A DNA stretch of 64,000 bases, taken from Adiantum capillus-veneris (Eukaryota; Streptophyta; Polypodiopsida; Polypodiales; Pteridaceae). Made by a program: the position numbers and the translations under genes. The stretch covers positions 80,218,760 through 80,282,759 of the forward strand of contig CM043948.1 in the NCBI GenBank assembly GCA_014529385.2. The letters run 5' to 3'. Positions 31,400 to 42,960 of the stretch are shown here, in pieces. A model generated the notes under the pieces. That model saw nothing but the letters and a program-made list of their open reading frames with translations, was not told the origin of the DNA and ran no database searches. Position 1 is the first letter of the stretch. Every line of letters begins with the position of its first letter.

Positions 31400-32014
31400 C
31401 CTGAGGACACAATCAGTCCACAAAGGGGAGTAAGCCCAAAGTTTTGTGGAAAGCTTTGAACTTCTCACGAGACAATGCCTTTGTGAAAAGATCTGCAAGG
31501 TTGTCCTATGTTGGCACATAATCCAAGCTGATCTCTCCTGCTATGAGAGGATCTCCCTGACATAGTGGTAATGCACCTCAATGTGCTTTGTGCGAGCATG
31601 AAAAATTGGGTTCCTCACAACTACCAATGCGCTCTGACTATCAGTGTAGATAGTGTTGGCAATGTCCTGCTCAACACCCAAATCATCCATAAGGCATCTA
31701 AGCCATACACACTCAACCGTAGCTGTGAAGACTACCCTGTACTCAACCTCACAACTCAAAGTGGCCATAGTAGGTTACTTCTTGCTCAATCATGATATAC
31801 ATGAATTGCCAAGCATGACACAAAAACCACTTGTGGACACTCGCATGTCAAAACAACCAGGCCAATTTGAGTTCAAAAAAGCATGTAAGTCTGGCGGCAA
31901 TGACCCCTCCTTGGGATAAAACAAGCCAAGATATAAAGTGCCATTAAGGTAGCAGAAAATCCTCTTGACAGCCTGCCAATGCTTAGAGCCTAGGCTATGC
32001 ATAAATCTACTCAC
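31400..32014 (-). pseudogene. Copia RNase H region
   Basis: Minus-strand frames 32,014-31,790 and 31,768-31,541 carry the copia RNase H: GSKHWQAVKRIFCYLNGT, then STSGFCVMLG, then ATLSCEVEYRV, then YTDSQSALVVVRNP and TKHIEVHYHYVRE. The frame is interrupted near 31,780. RNase H removes the RNA strand during reverse transcription. The C-terminal tail continues towards 31,400 in frame-broken form. Confidence 0.85.
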
Positions 32015-33141
32015 CTGTGAGACTGCAAACTAAATATCCGTCCTCGTGTTGCATACATAAATGAGGCATCAGAAGTTTGGTAAAGAGTGACATCAATAGG
32101 ATCACCAGTGTCATGAAGACTCAATTTCAAATTTGTTTCCATGGGAGTGGCAATAGGGTTGCAGTCCTCAAGTCCAAACTTACATAGCAATGTCTCTATG
32201 TAACTTTTCTGACACAAGGCAATGCCACCATCACACTGCTTAAACTGTATACCCAAGTAATGATGCAACAGCCCCAAATCCTTCATCTTGAAAGTAGCAT
32301 TCAAATCAGCCTTAAATTCAGTAATATGTCTCTCATTTGGTCCAGTGACCAACAAATCATCTACATAAAGAACCACAATGAGAAGTACATCACCCTCATG
32401 CTTTACATACAATGTGCTTTGTGTTGGACTATTACAAAAGCCTCATTGGACCAAATGAGTGTCAGCTTTCTCATGCCAAGCACGAGGAATTGCTTCAACC
32501 CATACAAAGCCTTCTTACATCTGCACACTTTTTCCTCTTTTCCTTTCATGACAAAACCATGAGGCTGTATTACATAAACTTCCTCAAATATGTCATATTC
32601 AAGAAAGAAGTAACAATGTCTGAGTGATATACATCCCAACCAAAATGAGCTGCCAATGCACATAGAAAATGAACATTAATCATATGACAAATGGGAGGAA
32701 AAGTTTATTCATAATCTATGCCTTTTTTTTCTGCATAGAATTTTGCAACAAGTCGGGCCTTATAGCGATCAACCTCACCATCCGGATTGCGTTTCAACTT
32801 GTAAACCCACTTTCTACCAATGGCCTTTTTGCCAGGAGGCAAATCACATAAAGTCCATGTGTCATTTTTTATAAGTGCATCATATTCTGATTGCATGGCA
32901 ACCATCCAATTTTCTGAATTCAGTGCTTCATCAAAAGAGAGAGGTTCATCAACATCATGTAAGCTAGACACAGCCAAAGCATAACAATTTGATGCATAAG
33001 ATGCATGGCAAGAGCTTGAACAAGTACGGCCAAACAAAGGTGCATCCAATTTACTATCACGCAATGTATGCACCAACCATTTTGGCATACTTCTAGACTG
33101 CTCATTTTTAGCCCTTTCCTCATCAAGTACATCATGTACAC
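32011..33141 (-). pseudogene. Copia reverse transcriptase
   Basis: Minus-strand frames: 33,088-32,705 has SENWMVAMQSEYDALIKNDTW and KAIGRKWVYKLKRNPDGE, the opening of the copia RT. 32,663-32,403 has VYVIQPHGFVMKGKEEK and CKKALYGLKQ. 32,412-32,011 has the intact catalytic box LYVDDLLVTG, then MKDLGLLHHYLGIQ. The order is correct, but stops and shifts separate the pieces. It would copy element RNA into DNA. Confidence 0.9.
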
Positions 33142-33350
33142 CTGCGTCAGTAATAGGCTAATCTATAACATTTTCAAAACCCCCCGTAGGCTGTACATTT
33201 TCCTCATTGGAATTTACATACGAATTTCCACCACTGAAAAGAGGCTACAAAGTGTCATAAATGTCCTGTGATCTTACATTACTGTGTCTAGTACATGAGC
33301 AATGGTTGAACAAAATCTTCCACAAACACTACATCCCACGAAACTAGAAT

Positions 33351-33708
33351 TCACTTTGTTTGCGGATGATACAACCTGTAACCTTTTCTTTCAGCAATAT
33401 AACCAACAAAACTACATTTGACAGCCTTATCATCTAAGTTTTTGTGCTGTGTTTGTGGCACCAAAGCATATGCTAAACAACCAAAAACACGCATGGGCTC
33501 AATAGAAGGCTTTCTATCATGCCATGCTTCATATGGAGTCATAGACTGCAAAGATTTTGTAGGACACATGTTAAGTGCATAAGTGAGTGGCACACATGAT
33601 GGCCTCAAGCCAAAAATAATGCGGCAAAGCTTGACTTTTGACCATACATTGTGCCATTTCTGTAAGTGACCTGTTTTTCCTCTCAGCTACACCATTTTGT
33701 TGAGGCGT
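33351..33708 (-). pseudogene. Copia integrase, C-terminal side of Tat insertion
   Basis: Minus-strand frames carry TPQQNGVAERKNRSLTEMA (with the catalytic glutamate), then PYEAWHDRKPSIEPMRVFGC and KCSFVGYIAERKGYRL. The Tat LTR starts at 33,709, just before the TPQQ phrase. The first half of the domain resumes at 42,432 on the other side. Confidence 0.9.
33705..33708. other. Target duplication GCGT, left copy
   Basis: GCGT directly precedes the Tat 5' LTR and is repeated directly after the 3' LTR (42,432-42,435). Both copies fall in the same integrase codons, so the join is exact. Four bases match; gypsy elements usually duplicate five. Confidence 0.75.
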
Positions 33709-34851
33709 TGTCAGGAGTTTTTTGGAGCAAGGGATTGCGCATATGAACATATACATGCATGGTGCATCAACTAAAGTATTGCCCATTTTTCAGAGCCAGG
33801 TGGTTACGTGGGGCCCACATGTGTACAGGTAGGACAGGGTGTACATAGTGCATCGATTTTCACTATTACCAGTACCACTGTGTTTTTTCTACAATAAGGA
33901 GGAGTTGGTAGCGCGTAAAAATTCTCGAGGAAGCTATCCGCGGGCCAACGACATGAGGTAAGCAGGTGTGTCAGATGGCATCGAGCGGCGTCAGGAGGTC
34001 GAACGGGGCCAATCCTTGCACGCAGAGAAGTAGGGACACGACGTGGGTGTTTTCTTATGATACTTATGCAGAAAGATCATCATGAGGACCACTTTTTGGG
34101 GACACTTCACGTGGTTTCGGGATGCATTATTTGGAAAAACTGAGTGCCAGGTGTGCGGATGATGCAAAAAGGTGACAACTATGCACTGCGAGGTAATTTT
34201 TTGGCCTGTTCGGGGTCCGTTTGAGGTCATCTAAAAGGCCACGGGTGCCCAAATAATAAAGCTAAGTGTGGGAACTGAAAAAACTGAGAGAAGACCAGAA
34301 AAAAATGTGGAGAAGAGAGGAGGAATAGTCGCAAGTGTGTTTTTGCTGTTTTTGGAGCATTTTTTGGCCCTAAACTGCTCATCCGAGGTCGGATTTGAGC
34401 ACTGTGACATTGCAGGGTGGGGTTTCTGGGCGTTCCGGACGCAATGGCGCTGTCCATTTTGCCCAATTCCTCACAGATTTTTTGTTGTTTTTCTGTGTAA
34501 TCTTCTCCGGTGAGTGAAGCCTCTGCTTAACTTTGTGGTTGTATCTAGTGTATTTCCTCAATACTGTGTAAACTATTTGCCCCATTGGTGTTGGTCTGAG
34601 CTTCATTGATTCTAAACAACAACAATTTTCCTCCTTTGAGTTGAATTGAGAGTGTGTGTGTGAGTGTGTATGTGTGAGTGTTGAGTGGACAAGTGGGAAA
34701 TCTCTCTCTTCTCACTCCGTCTGTGTGTTTCCTGTCTCGGCCAAGCTGGTTGTGTAAGCCGAGTGGTGCCCCATAATGTGTGTGTGTAAAATCCCAAGAG
34801 TGTGTGTTGGGTCATTATAGAGGCGTTGTGTGTGTTTTCATCCCGCTCACA
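33709..34851 (+). repeat. 5' LTR of Tat element
   Basis: TGTCAGGAG to CCCGCTCACA, 1,143 bases. It is the same LTR family as 1-285. The minus-strand frame at 34,612-34,908 rich in histidine/threonine is a shadow of the (TG)n tract. Confidence 0.95.
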
Positions 34852-34857
34852 TTCTTT

Positions 34858-34877
34858 TGGCGCCCCCACGGAGGATC
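34858..34877 (+). other. Primer binding site of Tat element
   Basis: TGGCGCCCCCACGGAGGATC lies six bases after the LTR. It has the TGGCGCC start of the tRNA-Asp-type PBS but differs afterwards; element B has the same site with one change. Confidence 0.7.
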
Positions 34878-35904
34878 TTCTTCGAGTACCTTCTGCTTCG
34901 AGCTTCAAGCTTCGAGATTCGGGGCTATAGGTTGCAGGTTACAGGTTACAGGGACAGGTACAGGTACAGGTGATTCACACAGGTACAGGTAGCTGGAGTA
35001 CAGTGATATACTAGCAGTGATGTCACTTGCAGTTGTTGTGGGTATGCATCACTTGGCGCCTATTTGAGCGCATTGTCTGCTGGATTGTACGTTACTTGTG
35101 GAAACTGACATTGTACGCATTTGTGGAGCCATACTTGGTTGTATTTGGCGGTCCCAACCATTTTTGAGACTTGGTCTGGAAGATAGTCATTTCTGAGACT
35201 TGACTATACGCGATTTGCATTAGCCTTCGTGTGAGGGTCGATAGCATGAGGTTTTTATTGAGCTGGGGGACTCTCAAATGTGGAGATCCTTTCGGTGATA
35301 CAGGTAGCTGGAGCACCCTTTTTGTGACCTCGCCATAGGCTATGTACTAGTGAGTCCTACTTGATGCTCGGGTTCTATTGTTGACAGCTTATGCATACAT
35401 ATACAATCTATATTTTACGTTCCTACTGCTCTATTTTTGGGGAAACTCTGCCAAAAATTTTCCAAGTTATGATGGCTGGTTTTTTGGTCTTTTGAGCCAT
35501 TTATGCTGTTATGCTGCTAAAATTTTGGCAAAATCAGAGGTTAAGTCAGTTGTGCCTTCTTGGGAGCTTCATGGTTGACTTTAATGGATGATCAAAATGG
35601 CCCTCAATTCACTCCATTTCATTTAACTCAAAGAATCCAGATAAATGTTCATGTGTCCAGGAAGATTTTTTTCCAACAGCGCATAGTCTTTATGTTCGGG
35701 CCAAGAAGATTACGAGAGATCTTGGAATGTCCTTTGCCTATTGTAATTCCGATGATCAACTATGAAAACTCATTTGATGTGCATGTGTTTGTCCTTATCT
35801 AACGTTGAGCTCCATTGAAGTTTTTGGGGATTGGGTAGTCAAAAGTTTTGGGTTCTTGCATGTGTGTTCAAAGGGGTTCTCAAAGCATTGTAACTTGGGT
35901 AGCC
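34878..35904 (+). other. Leader of Tat element
   Basis: About 1 kb without a convincing gene. A short tandem run of (a)caggt(a) units lies at 34,935-34,990. No CGCG palindromes are seen. Confidence 0.5.
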
Positions 35905-36867
35905 ATGGCTTTCTCTTATCCGGAGTTTCATGGAAGAAGTGATGAAGATGTGGAAGATTTTTGGGAAAATATGGAGGTTGCCTGCATTAGCAACCAGATT
36001 CATGACCCTGCGCAAATGTTACGTCTTCTCCAAATTTGTTTGAAGAGTGATGCACGAGTCTGGTCCAAAACATTTGAAGAGGAGTTGCGTGCAGCGGATC
36101 CACCTGAAAGATTGAGTTGGGACAATCTAAGGCATCGGTTGGAAGTGGAGTTTGTGAAGATAGAAGATCCTGACAAAGTGTGGCAAGAAGTACAAGGTTT
36201 GGTGCAAAAGGAAGGTGAGCCAGTAGATGCGTACATACGTAAGTTCTCATTGGCATGGGAGCGGATGTGCAAGGCCTTAGCACCACAGGTACCCCCGCCT
36301 GACATGATGAAGAAGGACAGGTTCTTGGCTGGTCTTTGGGAGAATATACGTTGGAGAGTGGAGCTAAAGAAGCCTAGGACATATGAAGATGCACTAGAGG
36401 TAGCAAGGAACAAAGAGTGGAAGTTGAGGAAAATGAGCCAGTTAGGGGTGGAGTCTTTGCCCATGAGGTCTGAATTTCAGCCTATAGAGTCTTTACAAGG
36501 TCGCATGTTAGGGGTTCATCATGAACCACTAGTTCCTGCTACTACTCAGGTTATGCTAGCAGTGGTCACTACATCGGTGCACGATGATGGGCTAAGGCAA
36601 GACATGAGGCAAGTGGTAGATTTGATGAAGAATCTCAGCCTAAACATGCTAGGTCAAGTGGGAAATAATCGAGGTCGAGGGAGGTTTGCAAATCAGCGAG
36701 GAGGTGAAGAAAGGCCTAGGAATGGTGTTGGACAAAGCAATGGTAGGTTTTGGAGGCAGACGCCCACATGTTATAATTGTGGAGAGTTGGGGGTCACATC
36801 AGCTCGCAATGTGATAAGCCACCAAGGATGGGGGGAGACATGTATCCATTGCCAAGACAGGTGCTAA
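35905..36867 (+). pseudogene. Gag of Tat element
   Basis: The likely start is ATG 35,905 in good context (agccATGG); the frame is open further upstream to 35,848. The capsid domain reads AFSYPEFHGRSDEDVEDFW, then LRLLQICLKSDARVW, then LRHRLEVEFVKIEDPD, then FSLAWERMCKAL and KKDRFLAGLWENIRWRV, the full Retrotrans_gag order. A nucleocapsid follows a basic RGRGRF stretch. Its zinc knuckle starts CYNCGE at about 36,768, but the frame shifts in a run of five G at ~36,790. The rest of the knuckle (GHISSQCDKP) lies in the pol frame. The break kills the normal product unless slippage occurs. Confidence 0.9.
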
Positions 36868-39203
36868 CTAGGTCAAATGATTATGGCATCGAAATTAAGG
36901 GAGACGAAGGAACCAGTGGACTGACCCAGGAGGAAAAGGGAAAGACAAAAGTGCTAAGTGTAGTCACCTTGGAGAAGGCATCAAAGCTAGAGGATAAATT
37001 AGTGATGCCTATTGGGAAGAGGACCACAGAGGATAAGGAAGGAAGAAGTGCCCCAGGTCCTAGTAAGAAGAAAGGAAAGAGCCATGAAGGCGAGGATGTT
37101 AAGGCCAAGAGGAAAAAGAGAGCTTGTCGAAAGTTTCATGTTTCAGATTTTCCACTAGGGGATGGGCAATTAAGCTATGACTTGAAGGAGGATCTGACGA
37201 GCAGGAAGGCAAATGTTACTTTTGGGCAGCTTGTAGAGATGGTGCCTAAGCTAAAGCGACAGTGGAAGAGGATGGTTAACCCAATGGAGAAAGAGCCAGA
37301 GAGAGGTTCAATAAAGGTGTTGGCAATGGATGAGCTACCAAAAATTTGTCCAATAGTAGATGTGTGGCATAAAAGGCAAAATTTGGGACAAGGTTATGTG
37401 GATGGCGGAGCCCAAATATGCATCATAACACACTCATGCGTTGAGAAGATGGGTCTCACAATGGCTGGGGTGTCAGGTTTTTGGATCAGATTGGCAAACC
37501 ATCAAAAAGTAAAATGCTTGGGTGTTGTAAAGAGCTTAGAAGTGGAGGCATATGATGCAAAGGCAGTGGTTGATTTTCATGTGATGCCAGCAGGGTTGGG
37601 AGCATATCCTATTATACTGGGCAGACCATGGTTATGTACAGTGGGAGCTGTTCAAGATTGGCGACATGGTACGATTAGCCTCTATGGAAAGACAGGTACC
37701 AAGAAGCTTTATAATATGAACACAAGGAAACGATTAGAAGAGATTTATGAAGATGAGGATGAGTCTAGTGATGAAGACTCTTCCACGGTGACAGATGAGG
37801 ACAGTGATAGCACTACCAGTAGTGACGAGGATGCTGATGTTGCATTTCTTTTGATGGACAAAGAAATCCAGGAGTTTGGTTTAGTTGCATTTGCGAATGA
37901 GGTTGAAGATGAAAGTGAAGGGCCTTATGAAGTGATTGAAGGGCTGATGCAAACCAAGGTTGAGTCGTCAAAGAAGCAGGAATTGATGACACAAATGATC
38001 AGTGGAGACCTCTCAGCTATAGAGAAGGATATATATTTGCACATGCTGGCTAGTTTTCCTGATTTGTTCATTACTTCATATGAAGAGATCAGAGGGTTCA
38101 AGGGCAAAGAGATGAATATAGAGCTGAAAGAAGGTGCTAAGCCAGTGCGGCAAAGGCTAAGAAGGATGGGTCAAGAGAAAATGGAAGCCTTGCAAGAAGA
38201 GGTGGACAAGTTGTTGAAGGCAGGGTTCATAGTCCTTGTGGAGACCACAGAATGGGTGAGTCCAGTTGTAGTCAGTCCAAAGAAGGATGGGAAGTGGAGA
38301 ATTTGTGTAGATTTTAAACCCTTAAACGCAGCCACTAAGAAGAACCCATATCCTCTTCCATTCATCGATCAAATCTTGGATTCAGTGGCAGGTTATGAGA
38401 GGTACAATGTGTGTGATGGTTTTTCAGGCTATTTTCAATTGAAGATTGCTCTTAAAGACCGCACAAAGACCACTTTTATTACGCCATGGAGCTACTATTG
38501 CTACACAGTATTGCCATTTGGGTTGTCAAATGGACCTTCATTCTATCAAGAGAGAGCAAATTGGGTGTTGGAACCATTCATTGGTAGTTGTGTTAAAGCT
38601 TTTATGGATGACTTCTGTGTTTATAGCAGTAGGGCTGAACACCATGAGAAGCTGCAGATGGTATTGGCTCGATATGATGAATGTGGAGGACAACTAAATC
38701 CAAATAAATGTCATCTAGCACAACCAAGGGTGAAGTTATTGGGCCATATGGTGTCAGAAAATGGCATTGAGGCTGATCCAGATAAGGTTAAGTCTATTAT
38801 TCTTCTTCCATCATGTACGAGTACGAAGCAATTGGTAACTTTTATACACAAAGTGAAGTACATGGCACGGTTTATTCCATTGTCTTCGCAGCTTATTTAT
38901 CCATTACAGCAAGTGGCAAACCATGATCCATTGCAATGGGATGACAAGTGTGAAGAAGTGTTTCAAGAGGTGAAAGAGGTGTTAGGGGGGTTGTCAGCCA
39001 TGCAAGCTCCTGATTGGGAGAAAGTGTTTTATGTAAATCCATCAGTACGGGATGATGCCATTGGAGCCATGCTATTGAAAAAGGGGAAGGGCAACCATTA
39101 TATGAGGCCAGTGTATTGTGCAAGCCGAGTGAAGTTGGTAGCGGAGAGAAAGTTCTCGGAAGTAGAGCTAGTGATGGCCAGTGTAATATTTGCTTGTCGA
39201 TGA
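36777..39203 (+). pseudogene. Pol part 1 of Tat element: protease, RT, RNase H
   Basis: An 808-codon frame, same frame as the next two segments. Residues ~1-190 are the end of the knuckle and a basic linker. The protease has active site DGGAQ at residue 209 (D-G-G, not the usual D-S/T-G) and IILGRPWL near 280. An acidic S/D/E stretch follows (~320-350). Reverse transcriptase spans ~430-690: WRICVDFKPLNAATKKNPY, catalytic D547 in VCDGFSGYF, LPFGLSNGPSFYQ, and FMDDF with D611/D612. RNase H begins ~730 and is cut by TGA at 39,201 in the ACR phrase. Confidence 0.93.
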
Positions 39204-39215
39204 TTTTGTCTTTAC

Positions 39216-40898
39216 TTGCTACCACGGCCTTTTGTTTTCCTGACGAGTTATGCCTTTTTGCCACAGTTAATTAATGGTACTAACATGTCAAATGTGGTGA
39301 AGAAATGGGTAATTGAGCTGCAAGAGTTTGAGTTCTCTTTTCTAGTGGAAGATAGTACAAGGGCTACCCTAGCTGATTTGTTGACCTACAAGGAGAATCC
39401 CCTTATTGTTAAGGAAGAGGTGGTGAGAAAGGTAGTTGAAGAAGTGCCACAGATCATAAATGCACACGTGTTGTTCTTTGATGGTTCATACAGAAAGAGC
39501 CATGATGCAGCTTCAGAGGGTATAGCACTTTATGATCCAGAGGGGAAGCTAGTATGCAAGAGAGGGTTCAACTTGGATGCTCATAGTAACAATGAGGCTG
39601 AATATGCTACTCTGGAAGCCGGATTACACATTTGTTTGAAGCATGGGGTTCGAAGGTTGAGCATAAAAGGTGATGCCTTGTTAGTGGTGAAGCAAGTGCT
39701 GGGTGCGTGGAAGAGCAATAACACCTCATTGAAGGAAATGTGCTTCAGAATTAAAGGCCTGTTAAAAAAGTTCAAATCATGGATCATCAGACACATTGAA
39801 CTTGCTCTAAATGGAGAGGCACATGAAGAACCTCAAGGCATGATTGGGGAGCTATTTGTGTTGAGGACCACTTTACCTCTTTATCATGGCCGGGAAAGTT
39901 TGGCTCAAGAAGAGGAGTTTTTGCTAACAGGAATCATTCCAAAGGAGATTCAGAAGTCTAAGAAGTATGGCTTTGTGCGTAGAGCATATAGGTATAAATT
40001 GATTGGTGATGTCTTATACATGAAAGGGGTTGATCTCGTGTTGAGACGTGTACCTTGGCGGGAGGAGCTTTACAGAGTGTTGGAAGAGAATCAAGAAGGC
40101 GCATGTGGTGGCCATTTTGCTCTAAAGATCACCTTGCATAAGATTTTGCAAGAGGGGTATGTATGGCCTAGTTTGGACAAGGATGTTCACCATTGGTGTA
40201 GGTCTTGCAATAGGTGTCAAGCATTTGGGAAGAGAGTGTTGAAGCCAGAGCTACGAAAAACCATTATGGCGTTTGATGTGTTTGAAAAGTGGGGGATTGA
40301 TGCAATAGGCCCGTTACCTATCACAAGCAGGGGCAAAAGCTATATCTTGACGGCAGTGGACTATCTCTCTAGATGGGCAGAGGCTATAGCAGTAAAACAG
40401 ATCACTGCAAAGGATGTGGCAAAATTTGTGTATGATGAAATATGTTGCAAGTTTGGGGTGCCATTAGAGCTACTTTCAGATAAGGGGCCAGGATTTAGAG
40501 CTAAACTGCTAGACTTCTTATGCACAAAGATGAAGATTAGGCACCAACATACCACTCCTTATTACCCGCAGTGTAATGGCTTAAATGAAAGATTCAATGG
40601 TGAGTTGGTACAAATTCTTTCTAAAGTGACAGAGCACCAAGGAAAGAATTGGGATTTAGAATTGCCTAGTGCATTATGGGCTTACCGTACTTCAGTGAAG
40701 ACAGGTACAGGGTTTACTCCATTTCATTTGGTGTATGGAAAGGAAGCACTATTGCCTCTGGAGGTAGAGTTGCCTGCGGTCAAGATGTCAGAGAAGTTTC
40801 TTGGGCCGCCTAGTGATGCATTCAAAGAGAGGCTCTTGCAGTTACAAGAGGTCCAGTTGGATAGGATGAGCACATTGGAGCATTATGGGCAGATGTAG
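39216..40898 (+). pseudogene. Pol part 2 of Tat element: second RNase H, integrase
   Basis: A 560-codon frame in phase with the previous one. Residues ~85-205 form an archaeal/plant-type RNase H with D89 (FFDGSY), E127 (NNEAEY) and D153 (KGDALL). The fourth acidic residue, usually in an AD-LA phrase, appears replaced in GEAHEE. Integrase follows. The HHCC finger spans ~298-340 (GGHFALK...CRSCNRC). The core has D362 (GIDAIGP), D422 (SDKGPGF) and E458 (LNERFNG), an exact D,D-35-E. The frame ends at TAG 40,896 just before the C-terminal domain. Confidence 0.92.
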
Positions 40899-41258
40899 GA
40901 TAAGGCTTTGGCAAAGATAAATGAAAAGGTCAAAAGTAAGGGTATCAAGAAACATGACTTGGTTTTGCGCTACAATAGTAAGCTGGACAACACCTTCCAA
41001 AAGAAGTTTCAAATTAAGTGGGAAGGCCCTTTCAAGGTAGTAGAGTGTTTTCCAAATGGCACATATCAGCTGGCTAACCTGGATGGTGTTCTACATAAGT
41101 CAAGGGTAAATGGATTGCGTCTTAAATTGTATCATGCTAGGTTGATGATGTTCCAGCAAGATGAGCTGTCTGTGGATCAAGCAGTGTTGGTGAGGGATGA
41201 GGAGACCTGTGATGCGGCGAGTCTCATATCTCTCTTTGCTGTTGCTGATCATGAATGA
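40899..41258 (+). pseudogene. Integrase C-terminal domain of Tat element
   Basis: In phase with the integrase after the TAG, the frame reads INEKVKSKGIKKHDLVLRY, then KFQIKWEGPFKVVECFPNG and TYQLANLDG. This is the GPY/F-like SH3 module that ends gypsy integrases and helps bind target DNA. It ends at 41,258, twelve bases before the polypurine tract. Confidence 0.9.
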
Positions 41259-41268
41259 TCTAGATGAC

Positions 41269-41284
41269 TAGGGGATGGGAAAAT
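41269..41284 (+). other. Polypurine tract of Tat element
   Basis: ctaggggatgggaaaa lies directly before ttaTGTCAGG, the 3' LTR start. Confidence 0.8.
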
Positions 41285-41286
41285 TA

Positions 41287-42431
41287 TGTCAGGAGTTTTT
41301 TGGAGCAAGGGATTGCGCATATGAACATATACATGCATGGTGCATCAACTAAAGAATTGCCCATTTTTAAGGGCCAGGTGGTTACGTGGGGCTCGCATGT
41401 GTACAAGTAGGACAGGGTGTACATAGTGCATCGATTTTCACTATTACCAGTACCACTGTGTTTTTTCTACAATAAGGAGGAGTTGGTAGCGCGTAAAACT
41501 TCTCGAGGAAGCTATCTGCGGGCCAATGACATGAGGTAAGCAGGTGCGTCAGATGGCATCGAGTGGCGTCAGGAGGTCGAACGGGGTCAATACTTGCACG
41601 CGGAGAAGTAGGGACACGACGTTGGTGTTTTCTTGTGATACTTATGCAGAAAGTTCATCATGAGGACCACTTTTTTGGGCCACTTCACGTGGTTTTGGGA
41701 TGCATTATTTGGAAAAACTGAGTGCCAGGTGTGCGGATGATGCAAAAAGGTGACAACAATGCACTACAAGGTAATTTTTTGGCTTGTTCGGGGTCCATTT
41801 GAGGTCATCTAAAAGGCCACGGGTGCTCAACTAATAAATCTAAGTGTGGGAACTGAAAAAACTGAGAGAAGACCAGAAAAAAACGTGGAGAAGAGAGGAG
41901 GAACAGCCGCAAGTGTGTTTTTGCTGTTTTTGGAGCATTTTTTGGCCCTAAACTGCTCATCCGAGGTCGGATTTGAGCACTGTGACATTGTAGGGTGGGG
42001 TTTTTGGGCGTTCTAGACGCAATGGTGCTGTACATTTTTCCAAACTCCTCACAGATTTTTTTCTATTTTTCTGTGTAATCTTCTCCGGTGAGTGAAGCCT
42101 CTGCTTAACTTTGTGGTTGTATCTGGTGTATTTCCTCAATACTGTGTAAACTATTTGCCCCATTGGTGTTGGGCTGAGCTTCATTGAGTCTAAACAACAA
42201 CAATTTTCCTCCTTTGAGCTGAATTGAGAGTGTGTGTGTGTGAGTCTGTATGTGTGAGTGTTGAGTGGGCAAGTGGGAAATCTCTCTCTTCTCACTCCGT
42301 CTGTGTGTTTCCTATCTCGGCCAGGCTGGTTGTGTAAGCCGAGTGGTGCCCCATAATGTGTGTGTGTATCATCCCAAGAGTGTGTGTCAGGTCATTATAG
42401 AGGCGTTGTGTGTGCTTCCATCCCGCTCCCA
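41287..42431 (+). repeat. 3' LTR of Tat element
   Basis: TGTCAGGAG to CCCGCTCCCA, 1,145 bases, followed by GCGT. Many of the differences from the 5' LTR are C/T or G/A transitions. Confidence 0.95.
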
Positions 42432-42435
42432 GCGT
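42432..42435. other. Target duplication GCGT, right copy
   Basis: Matches 33,705-33,708. Removing the element plus one copy restores the continuous integrase phrase order (VPYT then PQQNG). Confidence 0.75.
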
Positions 42436-42960
42436 ATAAGGCACTGTACATTGGTGTTTTATCCCATGACTAGCCAACAATGCATTTAATTCATGAGACA
42501 CATACTTCCCCCCTCGATTGGAACGGAGGGTGCCCATAGTACATTTCCAAACATTTTTAGCCATACATAGAAATTATCTGAAGCACATAAAAACTTAAAA
42601 CTTCACTTTAAGCGGAAATACCCATGTATGCTTGGAGTAATCATCAATGAAAGTCACGAAGTACAGGTAATTGCCAAAGGAAGGAGTTTGCATGGGCCCA
42701 TAAACATCACTATGCACAAGCTGCAACTTGCACATGGCCCTAACTCAACCATCCTTTGGAAACTTAGAATGCTGTATTTTACCCAAAATACAGCCTTCAC
42801 AAACATGTTTGACAGGTGCTTCAAGAGGCGGCAAAGAAGCAACCATATCAGATTACTGCAAACACAGCAAACTAGCAAAATTCAAATGCCCAAAACGTGC
42901 ATGCCACAGTTTTGCATGTAAAACAACCCTTGAATCTGCAACTGCATTTGCAAAATTTTG
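42436..42960 (-). pseudogene. Copia GAG-pre-integrase and integrase N-terminal half
   Basis: The minus-strand frames read LWHARFGHLNFASLL, then HVCEGCILGKIQHSKF (the HHCC finger), then LVHSDVYGPM with the first catalytic aspartate, TFIDDYSKHTWVFPL, and TLRSNRGGKYVSHEL. The last phrase should carry the second catalytic aspartate (usually S-D-N-G-G-E), but here it is S-N-R-G-G-K, so the enzyme is inactive. One stop and a frameshift break the frame. Confidence 0.88.

Larger units (their letters stand above)
33709..42431 (+). mobile_element. Tat-type Ty3/gypsy element, nearly intact
   Basis: LTRs of 1,143 and 1,145 bases, PBS, gag, protease, reverse transcriptase, RNase H, a second RNase H, integrase and a polypurine tract are all present in order. 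The RT box is FMDD, and an archaeal-type RNase H sits between the first RNase H and integrase. Both fit the plant Tat lineage. Defects are a frameshift in the gag zinc knuckle (~36,790), TGA at 39,201 and TAG at 40,896. The first ~440 bases of the LTRs differ at about 20 sites by eye, so it is not a brand-new insertion. Confidence 0.93.

Noticed and set aside
35987-36464. Minus-strand ORFs across Tat gag
   Set aside because: Shadows of a clear gag frame.
42265-42489. Plus-strand ORF crossing the Tat 3' LTR end
   Set aside because: It spans the LTR/copia joint and has no protein features.
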